Source: Hydrogenophaga flava NBRC 102514
GTDB taxonomy: Bacteria > Pseudomonadota > Gammaproteobacteria > Burkholderiales > Burkholderiaceae_C
NCBI RefSeq assembly: GCF_001571145.1
Contig: NZ_BCTF01000018.1
Span: 54,989 to 118,988 of the forward strand
Direction of reading: 5' to 3'
DNA length: 64,000 nt
Positions 47,773-56,844 of this stretch are shown one piece after another (position 1 is the stretch's first letter; the number at the start of each line of letters is the position of its first letter). The notes under the pieces are model-generated. The model was not told where the DNA came from. It worked only from the letters and a program-made list of their open reading frames with translations, and ran no database searches. The position numbers and the translations under genes were made by a program.

Positions 47773-48711
47773 ATGACGTCCTCAGTGGTCACCACATCCT
47801 TCTATCCCATCGGAACGCCGGGCAGGCCCTGGGGCCCGGAAGAACGGGCCCTCTGGCGCTCGCGCCAGCGGCGCCAGCGCTCCCACCGCGACGACGTGGT
47901 GGCGGCGGTGGACCGGCTGCGCGATCATTTCGACGTGCAGAGCTATGGCGAGGTGGTTGCCGGCGATGAGCGCTTTCCGTTGCTGGCCGTTCGCAGCCCC
48001 GGGTGGCGCAATGACCTGCCGGTGGTCCTGGTCACTGGTGGTGTGCATGGCTACGAAACCAGCGGCGTTCATGGCGCCCTGCAGTTTCTGGCGCAGGATG
48101 CCGCGGCGTTCGACAACAGGGTCAACCTGCTGGTGTTGCCTTGCGTCAGCCCCTGGGCCTATGAGCGCGTCCAGCGCTGGAACCACGATGCCATTGACCC
48201 CAACCGCTCGTTCCGCGAACCGAGCCCGGCACCCGAGTCGGCGGCGCTGATGCGTCTGTTCGCGCCGTTCAAAGGGCAGTTCATCGCCCACATCGACCTG
48301 CACGAAACCACCGACAGCGACGAATCAGAGTTCCGGCCGGCGAAAGCGGCCCGCGACGGCGAAGCCTTCGAGCCTTGCACGATTCCGGACGGCTTCTATC
48401 TGGTGGACGACACCGACAACCCTCAACCCGGGTTCCAGCAGGCCATCATCGACGAGGTCTCCAGGGTCACGCACATCGCGTCCGCCGACGCGGCTGGCGG
48501 CATCATCGGCTCGCCCATGGTGGCGCCCGGCGTGATCCGCTATCCGTTGCGCGAGCTCGCGCTGTGCGCCAGCATCACGGGAGCGCGCTACACCACCACC
48601 ACCGAGGTGTACCCGGACAGTCCGCGGGCAACACCGGCCCAATGCAATCTGGCGCAGACCGCGGCGGTGCGTGCGGCGATCAGCTTCGCACTTGCAAGCC
48701 GGGGTGTTTAG
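47773..48711 (+). CDS. M14 family zinc carboxypeptidase
   Basis: The 312-residue protein has the zinc motif HGYE (His92, Glu95) in TGGVHGYETSGVHG, a third ligand in AHIDLHETTDSDE and a late acidic TTTTEVYPDS that provides the catalytic Glu. This arrangement fits M14-type or succinylglutamate-desuccinylase-like enzymes. It has no signal peptide, so the substrate is probably cytoplasmic. Its end overlaps the convergent EcsC gene by 4 bases. Confidence 0.82.
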   Translation: MTSSVVTTSFYPIGTPGRPWGPEERALWRSRQRRQRSHRDDVVAAVDRLRDHFDVQSYGEVVAGDERFPLLAVRSPGWRNDLPVVLVTGGVHGYETSGVHGALQFLAQDAAAFDNRVNLLVLPCVSPWAYERVQRWNHDAIDPNRSFREPSPAPESAALMRLFAPFKGQFIAHIDLHETTDSDESEFRPAKAARDGEAFEPCTIPDGFYLVDDTDNPQPGFQQAIIDEVSRVTHIASADAAGGIIGSPMVAPGVIRYPLRELALCASITGARYTTTTEVYPDSPRATPAQCNLAQTAAVRAAISFALASRGV

Positions 48712-49337
48712 CCGTCGATCTCTACCGCTTCCACCTCGATCACCCCTTCGAACAAGTCGATGGCCGTGGCCGCCACCTGCGTGGTGTCGTAGTAGGCATA
48801 CGCGCCCATGCCGACGGCGCCGATCACCGGAATCCAGCGCGCCACGCCCTTGCCCGCCGCTTTCTGGGCCAGCTTGGCGCCGACCCGGCGCGTGATCGTT
48901 CGGATCAGCACGGGCGAGGCGCGCCGCACCAGCGTGCGCTGGCCCACGCGGACCACCAGGTCGCGCACCCCCTGTGCCGCCGTGTGCTGGAACAGGCAGT
49001 ACACCACCTGCTCGGGTGTGAGCGTGGCGTGTTTGCCGTAGATCGCCGCGATGTCGGCCACCAGCTGCCGCTGGATCTTCCAGACGCCCATCATCTCCGG
49101 CAGGATGGTCAGCCAGCCCACCACACCTGGCGGCAGCGCCAGCGCGCCTGCGGCCAGCGCGGCCTTGGCCGCCGCCGCGTTGGCCGCCTTGCGGGCATCG
49201 TCCATGGGGACGGGGCTTGTTGGCTCCCGGGAGGAGGGTACTTTTCCGACCAGCGAAAGAATGGCCTGACCGATCGGCGAGGCGTCTGGCGCGTCGGTGG
49301 TGCTCGCATCGATGGCTTTTCGTGTGTGTCGGGTCAT
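48708..49337 (-). CDS. EcsC family protein
   Basis: The 209-residue protein has a hydrophobic, Ala/Gly-rich middle (NAAAAKAALAAGALALPPGVVGWLTILPEMMGVWKIQRQLVADIAAIYGK) and the C-terminal ARWIPVIGAVGMGAYAYYDT typical of the EcsC domain. Family members are associated with membranes; function unknown in proteobacteria. It is single-gene and convergent with the M14 gene, sharing its stop region. Confidence 0.82.
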   Translation of the reverse strand: MTRHTRKAIDASTTDAPDASPIGQAILSLVGKVPSSREPTSPVPMDDARKAANAAAAKAALAAGALALPPGVVGWLTILPEMMGVWKIQRQLVADIAAIYGKHATLTPEQVVYCLFQHTAAQGVRDLVVRVGQRTLVRRASPVLIRTITRRVGAKLAQKAAGKGVARWIPVIGAVGMGAYAYYDTTQVAATAIDLFEGVIEVEAVEIDG

Positions 49338-49569
49338 GGCGTGTGGCGTTGTCAGGAATGGGCGATTGGCCGCAGGATGGCGGCTTCAGGGGGAGCCTGG
49401 GTCATTGTGTGCTGGCAGCGCCCTGGTGGGAAATCCGATCCGGGCTCGGCGTTTCTGGGTCATCGGGTGTGCTGCGCCGGGAACTGGCCGGTGTTCACCG
49501 CGCTGATCCGGACTTTGGTGCGGGCCGTTGCTTCGTATCCTGCAGGTGATCTTCCCATCGGAGTCCGCC
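49338..49569. other. Intergenic region between EcsC gene and cheV
   Basis: These 232 bases contain the divergent upstream regions of the EcsC gene and cheV. The short frames in it have no domain or ribosome site. I see no hairpin with a T-run and no clear promoter boxes. Confidence 0.5.
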
Positions 49570-50529
49570 ATGAGCCTGAGCACCACGCTGCACGACGTCA
49601 ATGAACGCGCGCAACTCACCAGCAACAACCAGTTCGAGCTGATGCTGTTCCGTCTGGGCGAGGCGCCTGACAGCGACCGCCGGGAACTGTTCGGCATCAA
49701 CGTTTTCAAGGTGCGCGAGATCCTGGTCATGCCCAAGATCACGGGCATTGCCAACGCGCCACCGCAGGTGCTGGGCGTGGCCAACATCCGGGGCCAGATC
49801 ATTCCGGTGATCGACCTGCCGGCCATGGTCGGCTGCACGCCCAAGCGGGGGCACAGCATCCTGATGGTCACCGAGTACGCCCGCACCACCCAAGCCTTTG
49901 CCGTGGAGGAGGTGGACGAGATCGTGCGGCTGGAGTGGAGCGATGTGCTGGCTGCGGAAGGCAATGGTGGCGATTTGGTGACCAGCATCGCCAAGCTGGC
50001 GGGCGAGAACGGCAGCACCCGCCTGGTGCAGGTGCTCGACGTGGAACAGATTCTGCGCAGCGTGATGCCCACCACTGGCGAGGACACCGCCCTCGACCCG
50101 GTGGGCGACCAGGTGGTCCTGCCTCCGGACTCCATCGTGCTGGCGGCCGACGATTCGCCGGTCGCACGCATGCTGATCGAACAGGGTCTGGGCTCCATGG
50201 GGGTGAACTTCGTCATGACCAAGACCGGGCAGGAGGCCTGGGACCGGCTGCAGTTGATCGACGAGGAGGCGCGCGCCGAGGGACGGTCGGCCACCGACCG
50301 GGTGGCCCTGGTGCTGACCGACCTGGAGATGCCGGTCATGGACGGCTTCACGCTCACGCGCAACATCAAGCAGGACCCACGCTTCAAGTCGATCCCGGTG
50401 GTCATCCACTCGTCGCTCACCGGTTCGACCAACGAGGCCCATGTGCAGTCCGTGGGCGCCGACGCCTATGTGGCCAAGTTCGTTGCTTCGGAGCTGGCTT
50501 CCGCCCTGCGGAAGGTGCTCGTGCACTGA
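49570..50529 (+). CDS. cheV: Chemotaxis coupling protein CheV
   Basis: The 319-residue protein consists of a CheW-like domain at about 20-165 (FELMLFRL...FGINVFKVREILVMPKITGIANAPPQVLGVANIRGQIIPVIDL) and a C-terminal receiver domain. In the receiver domain the acidic pocket is in LAADDSPVARML and the phospho-acceptor Asp in LVLTDLEMPVMDG. It couples receptors to CheA with phosphorylation-dependent adaptation. No other chemotaxis gene is in this window. Confidence 0.93.
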   Translation: MSLSTTLHDVNERAQLTSNNQFELMLFRLGEAPDSDRRELFGINVFKVREILVMPKITGIANAPPQVLGVANIRGQIIPVIDLPAMVGCTPKRGHSILMVTEYARTTQAFAVEEVDEIVRLEWSDVLAAEGNGGDLVTSIAKLAGENGSTRLVQVLDVEQILRSVMPTTGEDTALDPVGDQVVLPPDSIVLAADDSPVARMLIEQGLGSMGVNFVMTKTGQEAWDRLQLIDEEARAEGRSATDRVALVLTDLEMPVMDGFTLTRNIKQDPRFKSIPVVIHSSLTGSTNEAHVQSVGADAYVAKFVASELASALRKVLVH

Positions 50530-50547
50530 GCCTGGGATCCGGGCGGT

Positions 50548-52095
50548 TCAGAGCCCCTGGGGCGCCTGGGCCTGCACGCAAGGCAGGCAGAAGCGGAAGA
50601 GTGCGCCCTGGCCGATTTCGGCCTGACCGCTGATTGAGCCACCGTGGCGCTGCAGGATGCGCTGCACGATCGCCAGTCCGATGCCCGTGCCATCGAACTC
50701 GTGCGGACGGTGCAGCCGCTGGAAGGGCTGGAACAACTGGTTGGCGTATTGCATGTCGAAGCCGGCACCGTTGTCCCGCAGCTCGAACCAGCACATGCCG
50801 CCGGTCTCGCCGCCGCCGCAGAGTTCGATCACCGCCACGCCGCGCTGAGCGGTGTACTTCCAGGCATTGCCCAGCAGGTTCTGCAGCACCAGCCGCACCA
50901 GTCCCGGATCGGCCTGCACCCACAACCCGGGCACGATGCGCCAGTCGGCCTGGCGGGTGACGTCGGCCCGTTGCAGTTCGTTCGCCACACCTTGCGCCAT
51001 CGCACTCAGGTCCACCCGCTGCAGGTCCAGCTCGCCCCGGCTGTGCTGGGCCATGGACAGCAGGTCGGTGATCAGCGAGCCCATGCGGCCCGCATTGGAC
51101 TGGATGCGCTGCAGCGACGTGCGCCCCTGCTCGCTGAGCTTCTCCGCCTCGGTCTCCAGCAGCAGTGTGGAAAAGCCCTGGATGCTGCGCAGCGGCGTGC
51201 GCAGGTCGTGCGACACCGAGTAGGTGAACGACTCCAGCTCCTTGTTGAGGTCCTGCAGTGCCCGCGTGCGCTCGGTCACCCGCTGGTCCAGCTCGGCGTT
51301 CAGGCGCTCCAGGGCCTGCTGGGCTTCGCGCAGCTCGGTGACGTCGGTGTAGGTGGTGACGAAGCCGCGGATCTGGCCGTCGATGCTCAGGGCACTGCCC
51401 ACGATCTCCAGCGTGCGACCGTTGGGGCGCTGGCGGATCAGCCGGTGCGGCAGGAACTGGCGTGCCAGCGCGGCCGCCTCGGCCACCTTGGTTTCCACGT
51501 CCGCCTCGCCGTACTCGCCGCGCTGCGCGTTGCTGCGGGCCACATCCTCGAAGGTCACGCCCGGCTTCATCAGGCCCTGGGGCAGGTCCAGCAGCTGCTC
51601 GAAGCTGCGGTTCCACAGCCGGATCACGAGGTGCTCGTCGATCACCGTCACACCCTGCGGCAGCGCGTTGATCACCGCGTCCAGATACACCGCCAGCCGG
51701 CGGGCTTCCTGTTCGGTGCGCTTGCGCGCGGTGACGTCGGTGTAGATCGAGACGAAACCGCCGGTGGGCAGGGGCGTGCCGCGAATCTCGATCACGGTGC
51801 CGTCGGGCCGCTGGCGCTCGAACACATGCGGTTGCAGTGACCGGGCGCGATCACTCACCGCCCGTGCCTGCTGCTCGGGATCGCCAGGTCCGTACTCGCC
51901 CCGCCGCGCGTTGAACAGGGCAAAGTCGTACAGCGTGGGCATGCCGTGCGCGAACAGTTCGTCCGGGAAATCCAGCAGCGTGCGAACCTGCTGGTTGTAG
52001 GCCACCAGACGCTGGTCGGCATCGAACATCGTGACCCCGCTAGGCAGGTGGTCGATGATGCTTTGCAGAAGGGCGTGGTGCGGGGTGGACAGCAT
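50548..52095 (-). CDS. PAS-domain sensor histidine kinase
   Basis: The 515-residue protein has two tandem PAS domains of the PAS_7 type (about 8-125 and 135-262), each with an FxxVARxNARRGEYG-like motif, then a coiled coil. HisKA follows with phospho-acceptor His296 in YSVSHDLRTPLR, and HATPase_c with NLLGNAWKYT, ELRDNGAGFD and GTGIGLAIVQRI. There is no membrane helix, so it senses a cytoplasmic signal; the type resembles phytochrome-like kinases without a chromophore domain. The response regulator is not adjacent. ATG 52095 was chosen; the open frame upstream is non-coding. Confidence 0.9.
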   Translation of the reverse strand: MLSTPHHALLQSIIDHLPSGVTMFDADQRLVAYNQQVRTLLDFPDELFAHGMPTLYDFALFNARRGEYGPGDPEQQARAVSDRARSLQPHVFERQRPDGTVIEIRGTPLPTGGFVSIYTDVTARKRTEQEARRLAVYLDAVINALPQGVTVIDEHLVIRLWNRSFEQLLDLPQGLMKPGVTFEDVARSNAQRGEYGEADVETKVAEAAALARQFLPHRLIRQRPNGRTLEIVGSALSIDGQIRGFVTTYTDVTELREAQQALERLNAELDQRVTERTRALQDLNKELESFTYSVSHDLRTPLRSIQGFSTLLLETEAEKLSEQGRTSLQRIQSNAGRMGSLITDLLSMAQHSRGELDLQRVDLSAMAQGVANELQRADVTRQADWRIVPGLWVQADPGLVRLVLQNLLGNAWKYTAQRGVAVIELCGGGETGGMCWFELRDNGAGFDMQYANQLFQPFQRLHRPHEFDGTGIGLAIVQRILQRHGGSISGQAEIGQGALFRFCLPCVQAQAPQGL

Positions 52096-52224
52096 GGACC
52101 CGGATGTCTGGTCAGGCCGGTGGCGGTGTGGGCCGGAGCAGGCTATCACAGCGCTTGGGCACCTGCCACACCTCTTTGGGGTGTTGTCTGGGCAGGGTTT
52201 CTGCCGCTGCACTAGCATGGCCCC

Positions 52225-53049
52225 ATGAGCACCCACACCCCCTACACCCCCCCCGCCGTCTGGACCTGGGACCAGGCCAACGGCGGCCAGTTCGCCAACA
52301 TCAACCGCCCCATCGCCGGCCCCACGCACGACAAGGCCCTGCCGGTGGGCAAGCACCCGCTGCAGCTGTATTCGTTGGCCACGCCCAACGGCGTGAAGGT
52401 GACCGTGATGCTCGAAGAGCTGCTGGCCCTGGGCCACAGCGGCGCCGAATACGACGCCTGGCTGATCAAGATCAGCGAAGGCGACCAGTTCTCCAGCGGC
52501 TTCGTCGAGGTCAACCCCAATTCCAAGATTCCGGCCCTGCTGGACCGCAGCACCGAACCGCCGACGCGCGTGTTCGAGTCCGGTTCCATCCTGCTGTACC
52601 TGGCCGAAAAGTTCGGTGCCTTTCTGCCCAAGGCGCACGGGCCACGCACCGAGGCGCTGAACTGGCTGTTCTGGCAGATGGGCTCCGCGCCCTACCTGGG
52701 CGGCGGCTTCGGGCACTTCTACGCCTACGCACCCGAGAAGTTCGAGTACCCCATCAACCGCTTCGCCATGGAAACCAAGCGCCAGCTCGACGTGCTCAAC
52801 CGCCACCTGGCCGCGCACACCTTCATGGCGGGTGACGAATACAGCATCGCCGACATCGCCATCTACCCCTGGTACGGCGCCCTGGTCGAGGGCAAGATCT
52901 ACAACGCGGGCGAATTCCTCTCGGTGCACGAGTACACGCACGTGTTGCGCTGGGCACAGACCATCGGCGAACGTCCGGCCGTGCAGCGCGGCCGCCGCAT
53001 CAACCGCGTGTGGGGCGACGAGGCGGGGCAGGTGCCCGAGCGGCACTGA
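52225..53049 (+). CDS. yghU: Glutathione-dependent disulfide-bond oxidoreductase YghU
   Basis: The 274-residue GST-fold protein has the YghU hallmarks: the N-terminal extension with NRPIAGPTHDKALPVGKHPLQLYSLATPNG, then VNPNSKIPALLD, FESGSILLYLAEKFG and DEYSIADIAIYPWYG. YghU binds two glutathiones and has disulfide reductase activity. It stands alone, with its own upstream region of 129 bases. Confidence 0.93.
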   Translation: MSTHTPYTPPAVWTWDQANGGQFANINRPIAGPTHDKALPVGKHPLQLYSLATPNGVKVTVMLEELLALGHSGAEYDAWLIKISEGDQFSSGFVEVNPNSKIPALLDRSTEPPTRVFESGSILLYLAEKFGAFLPKAHGPRTEALNWLFWQMGSAPYLGGGFGHFYAYAPEKFEYPINRFAMETKRQLDVLNRHLAAHTFMAGDEYSIADIAIYPWYGALVEGKIYNAGEFLSVHEYTHVLRWAQTIGERPAVQRGRRINRVWGDEAGQVPERH

Positions 53050-53077
53050 GCCTGCCCTGTCGCCGGGTCTCCCGGGG

Positions 53078-53482
53078 TCATCGCGCTGTGTCGGGCTGCG
53101 TCGGCGCGGGCACGATCACCGTGAGCTCGCGCAACACCCCACCGCTGGCCACATCACCCTGCACACGGCCTTCGCCCCGGACCATGCGTTCGCACATGTC
53201 GCGTTCGGTGCCCACCGGGTGCACCTGGCAGCGCACCAGGGCGTTGCGGGTCAGGGTGGCGGCATCGGGTGTGGGCGCGCGCTGACCCTGTAGTGCCTCC
53301 TGGCGCACCGCCCCGGCTTCGCGCAGGCAGTCCTGACGTGCCACAGGATCGGTGCGCAACAGGCAGGCCTGGCGGTCGGCCTGGTATTGCGCCTGCACGG
53401 ACGGCCGGTCGTCCGCGGCCACCGCGGGCATGAGAGAGCCACAGAGGGCGACAGAGAAAACGCTGCAGGCCAGTGCATTCAT
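53078..53482 (-). CDS. Small secreted protein, function unknown
   Basis: The 134-residue protein has a signal peptide (ACSVFSVALCGSLMPAVAADDR). The mature part contains five cysteines (RQACLL, RQDCLR, VRCQVH, RDMCER and others) in a pattern that suggests two disulfides. The CLLRTD...QDCLREAGAVRQEA repeat recalls periplasmic cysteine-rich proteins seen in Comamonadaceae. It starts at ATG 53482. Confidence 0.6.
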   Translation of the reverse strand: MNALACSVFSVALCGSLMPAVAADDRPSVQAQYQADRQACLLRTDPVARQDCLREAGAVRQEALQGQRAPTPDAATLTRNALVRCQVHPVGTERDMCERMVRGEGRVQGDVASGGVLRELTVIVPAPTQPDTAR

Positions 53483-53622
53483 GGTGGGTCTCCTGTGATG
53501 ATGAACCGATCCTGCCCAGCCCTGTGAAGGCTGTGCGTCCGACGACACCGGCAGCGCGTGTAGGACAGCGCCGCATCGCGTGACGGGGGCTGCGGCCTTT
53601 GCCGCACCCAGGAACGCGCCGC

Positions 53623-53946
53623 TCACGCCTGCCACACCCCGAATCCCGCCGAGCGCAGGTCGATGCCGATTTCGATCTCCCGCTCCACCGCGTCCTCGTA
53701 GCGCATGGGGTTGAAGCCCTCGTACAGATCGGGCAGCAGGCGCAGTCCGTACTTCATCACGTAGGCGTTGGCCTGGATGCCGGCCTTGTGCTTGTCGAAG
53801 CGCACGTCCGGGTCCAGCCCCGTCATGCCCACGTACACACAGGGCCTGCCTTCGACGTAGCCCGGGTTGCACTGGCGGAACCGGCGTTCCAGCAGCACGT
53901 CCGGGTGCAGTTCGATCACGTAGACATGGTGGTGGGGGCGGGGCAT
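53623..53946 (-). CDS. GIY-YIG-like small protein
   Basis: The 107-residue protein has HHVYVIELHP and PCVYVGMTGLDPDVRFDKHKAG, with the two strands and the following Arg/His as in GIY-YIG nucleases. A late Glu lies in YEDAVEREIEIGIDLRSAGFGVW. The spacing between the two halves (about 25 residues) is wider than in typical UvrC-type domains. It could be a nuclease, or a fold relative without activity. ATG 53946 was chosen because the upstream part of the frame looks non-coding. Confidence 0.6.
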   Translation of the reverse strand: MPRPHHHVYVIELHPDVLLERRFRQCNPGYVEGRPCVYVGMTGLDPDVRFDKHKAGIQANAYVMKYGLRLLPDLYEGFNPMRYEDAVEREIEIGIDLRSAGFGVWQA

Positions 53947-54080
53947 GCTTCGTCCGGTGGGCGCGCAAAGGTGTGACGCAGTGTAGGGGCCACGAGCTCG
54001 AACGTCCCTCCTGCGGAGGAGGTGCCCGCCGGCCCGCTGACACACACTGATGCCCCCACGGCTTGTGAAGGAGCAGACCC

Positions 54081-55820
54081 ATGAACGCTTCAACGCCACG
54101 CCAGATCGTGCTCTGCTGCGACGGGACCAACAACAACCTCACTGGCGGCGAGAACGACACCAACGTCGTGCGGCTGTGCCAATTGCTCCGCACCCACGGC
54201 GATGAGCAGCAGCTGGTGTTCTACGACCCCGGCGTCGGCAACCCGGGCGAGCTGCCCGGCGCCACCGTGTGGGACAGCATCAACCGCTACGGCGAGCGGT
54301 TGGCCGGCCTGGCCTTCGGCCGCGGGGTCTACGAGAACATGGCCGAGTGCTACCAGTTCCTCATGTCGAGCTACCAGCCCGGCGACGAGCTCTACGTCTT
54401 CGGCTTTTCCCGCGGGGCCTTCACGGCGCGCAGCGTGGCGGGGCTGGTCAACATGTTCGGCATCCTGCAGCCGCACATGGTCTCGATGGTGCCGTCGCTG
54501 CTGCACGTCTACTTCTCGGACCGCGACAGCCGCGGCGAGAGCGCGCGCCGCATCGCCCGGCAGGCCACGCAGCTGTTCGCCGACCCCTTCGAACAGCACG
54601 TCAACATCCATTTCGTGGGCGTCTGGGACACGGTGGCGTCTGTCGGCATGCCGCCGTTTTCCAAGCAGTTCACCGCGCGCGCGGACGTGGGCGGCAAGCG
54701 CTTCCTGAATGTCCGGCAGGCGCTGGCGCTGGACGAGTACCGCGCCCAGTTCGCGCCCCGGCAGTATGTCGACCCCAACGGCCAGTACCGCTCCGACCGC
54801 GGCCTGCCCGTGTCGCTTAAACAGCTCTGGTTCTCCGGCGCCCACTGCGATGTGGGCGGCGGCTACACGCCCGACCGGCTGGCACTGGCCGACCGGGCCA
54901 TGGGCTGGCTGGTGGGCGAAGCCGTGCAATGCGGCCTTCGCCTGAGTGCGGCAGACGGCCAGCCCATGACCGACCAGCAGGTGCTGCAAGCGCTGTACGC
55001 CGACCCGTCCAGCCCCAAACCGCTGGTGCCCGTGGCCCACAGTGAACTGCACCGCACCCCGCTGTGGGCCGTCACCGGCATGGCGGTGCGCACCCCGGGG
55101 CTGGTGGACGACGGCGCCGGTGGCCGGCAGACCATCCCCGCCGAAGAACACCCCAGCGTGCAGTCCCTTACCGTGGCCTTCCCGAAAGACACCGACTGGG
55201 CGCAGCCCCAGCCCTGGCTGCCCATCCTGGGCTGGTGCCTGGCCTTCCTGGTGCTGTACGGCGGCATCGGGCAGATGCTGCTCAAGGGCGAGTACTACGC
55301 GCAGCAGAACTTCTGGGCCGACCTGTGGCAGGCGCTCTCCAGCTACCCGGCGTTCCTGGCCACCAACCTGGACTTCGTGCGCTGGCAGATGCTGTGGTTT
55401 TACGAAGGCCTCACCGCCGTTGAGCGGGGCCAGATCTGGGAAGGTCTGATCACCGGTCTCCAGCAGGTGAACCTGTTCGGCTCACCGCGCTGGTCGCTGC
55501 TGTGGGACCTGGGGCTCATCGCGGCCTACGCCCAGGTGTTGTCGCGCTTCTGCGTGGCCGGGTTTGCGCGCGGTGCCGGGTTGCGGCGCGTCGGGCAGCC
55601 CGTTTCGCGCTGGCTCAACCGTCTGGGCTGGGCGCTGCCGCTGATGGTGTTTGCCGATGTGGGTGAAAACCTGTTCACCTGGCTCACCATCACGCTGACC
55701 CACAGCGAGTACTTCTTTGTCGCGGCGATCACCGGCGCGCTGATGTCGCTGCTGGCGTTGCTGAAGTGGCTGGGGCTGGTGGGGGTGGTGTGGCTGGTGT
55801 TGTGGCCGGGCAGGGCGTGA
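54081..55820 (+). CDS. DUF2235 (Tle1-like) hydrolase with C-terminal membrane domain
   Basis: The 579-residue protein opens with IVLCCDGTNNN and has the nucleophile elbow GFSRGAFTARSVAG at about 108-120, then HFVGVWDTVASVG and LWFSGAHCDVGGGY. These are the DUF2235 alpha/beta-hydrolase motifs found in type VI secretion phospholipase effectors. Unlike effectors, it has several C-terminal hydrophobic helices (about 382-402, 470-485, 515-535, 545-577). No secretion genes or immunity lipoprotein lie nearby, so a housekeeping role at the membrane is as likely. Confidence 0.8.
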   Translation: MNASTPRQIVLCCDGTNNNLTGGENDTNVVRLCQLLRTHGDEQQLVFYDPGVGNPGELPGATVWDSINRYGERLAGLAFGRGVYENMAECYQFLMSSYQPGDELYVFGFSRGAFTARSVAGLVNMFGILQPHMVSMVPSLLHVYFSDRDSRGESARRIARQATQLFADPFEQHVNIHFVGVWDTVASVGMPPFSKQFTARADVGGKRFLNVRQALALDEYRAQFAPRQYVDPNGQYRSDRGLPVSLKQLWFSGAHCDVGGGYTPDRLALADRAMGWLVGEAVQCGLRLSAADGQPMTDQQVLQALYADPSSPKPLVPVAHSELHRTPLWAVTGMAVRTPGLVDDGAGGRQTIPAEEHPSVQSLTVAFPKDTDWAQPQPWLPILGWCLAFLVLYGGIGQMLLKGEYYAQQNFWADLWQALSSYPAFLATNLDFVRWQMLWFYEGLTAVERGQIWEGLITGLQQVNLFGSPRWSLLWDLGLIAAYAQVLSRFCVAGFARGAGLRRVGQPVSRWLNRLGWALPLMVFADVGENLFTWLTITLTHSEYFFVAAITGALMSLLALLKWLGLVGVVWLVLWPGRA

Positions 55821-55893
55821 GGGCGGGGCGCAGGGTGGACCTGACCCCTCCAGACGCGTAGGATGTGCCGCCTTTCCACCCGCTCCGGCGTAG

Positions 55894-56817
55894 ATGAGGC
55901 CCATGGAACCTGAACTGGATCGCGACGAGTACCGTCCCCCCGAACCTTCCCGAACTCCCTCCCTGCTCGTGGTGGCCATCGTGCTCGCCCTGGTGGCCGC
56001 AGGCGGCTACTACGCCTGGAAGCGCAACCAGGCGGTGCCCGCACCCGAAGCCGCACCGGTGGCCGCCGCACCGGCCGCACCTGCCGAACCAACACTACCG
56101 GCCGCACCCACGGCAGCGCCTGCCACACCCACGGTCGAGCACCCCATCGACGCCGCCGAACCCGGCGCCGAGGGCCAGGGGGACAAAGAGCCTTTGCCTG
56201 CGCTGGCCGACGCCGGGCCGCAGGTGAACCAGATGCTGGAGCGACTGATCGGCCGCAAGAACGTGCTCAACTTCCTGCAGATCGACGGCTTCCTCTCCCA
56301 CGCGGTGGCCACCGTGGACAACCTCGCACGGCCGCACGCGCCGGTCACCGTCTGGCCCGTCAGCCCCACGCCGCAGCGCTTCACCACCCGGCGCAACAGC
56401 GCCGACGGCACCGAGACCATCCACCCCGACAACAGCCGGCGCTACCAGCCACTGGTGAGCCTGATCGAGTCGATCGACACGGCCCAGGCGGTGGGCATGT
56501 ACCGCCGCCTCTACCCACTCGTCCAACAGGCCTACGTGGAGCAGGGCTTCCCGGGGCGCTACTTCAACGACCGGTTGGTGCAGGTGATCGACCACCTGAT
56601 CGACACACCCATGCCCGAGCAGGCGCCGGCCGTGCATCTGGTGGAAGTGAAAGGCTCCGTGCCCTCGCAACGGCCCTGGGTGCGCTACGAGTTCGCCGAC
56701 CCGCAGCTGCAGAACCTGTCGGCCGGGCGCAAGATCCTGCTGCGCGTCGGCGCGGACAACCAGCGCCGCCTGCAGGCCAAGCTGGCCGACATCCGCGGGC
56801 ATCTGGTGAAGAAGTAG
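55894..56817 (+). CDS. DUF3014 family membrane-anchored protein
   Basis: The 307-residue protein has one N-terminal membrane helix (TPSLLVVAIVLALVAAGGYYAWKRN), a Pro/Ala-rich periplasmic linker of about 55 residues, and a folded domain. The domain's LNFLQIDGFLSHAVATVDNLARPHAPVTVWPV is the signature of DUF3014. Function unknown. ATG 55903 (MEPELD) is an alternative start. The TerB-like gene begins 27 bases downstream. Confidence 0.82.
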   Translation: MRPMEPELDRDEYRPPEPSRTPSLLVVAIVLALVAAGGYYAWKRNQAVPAPEAAPVAAAPAAPAEPTLPAAPTAAPATPTVEHPIDAAEPGAEGQGDKEPLPALADAGPQVNQMLERLIGRKNVLNFLQIDGFLSHAVATVDNLARPHAPVTVWPVSPTPQRFTTRRNSADGTETIHPDNSRRYQPLVSLIESIDTAQAVGMYRRLYPLVQQAYVEQGFPGRYFNDRLVQVIDHLIDTPMPEQAPAVHLVEVKGSVPSQRPWVRYEFADPQLQNLSAGRKILLRVGADNQRRLQAKLADIRGHLVKK

Positions 56818-56844
56818 CCCCTGAAAAACAGACCGACCCCGCCC

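Noticed and set aside
48708..49337. EcsC protein as a toxin or transporter partner
   Set aside because: No ABC transporter or partner gene is adjacent; EcsC domains are found singly in many genomes.
54081..55820. Type VI secretion effector locus
   Set aside because: No VgrG, PAAR, Hcp, chaperone or immunity gene lies within the window, and the protein has membrane helices.
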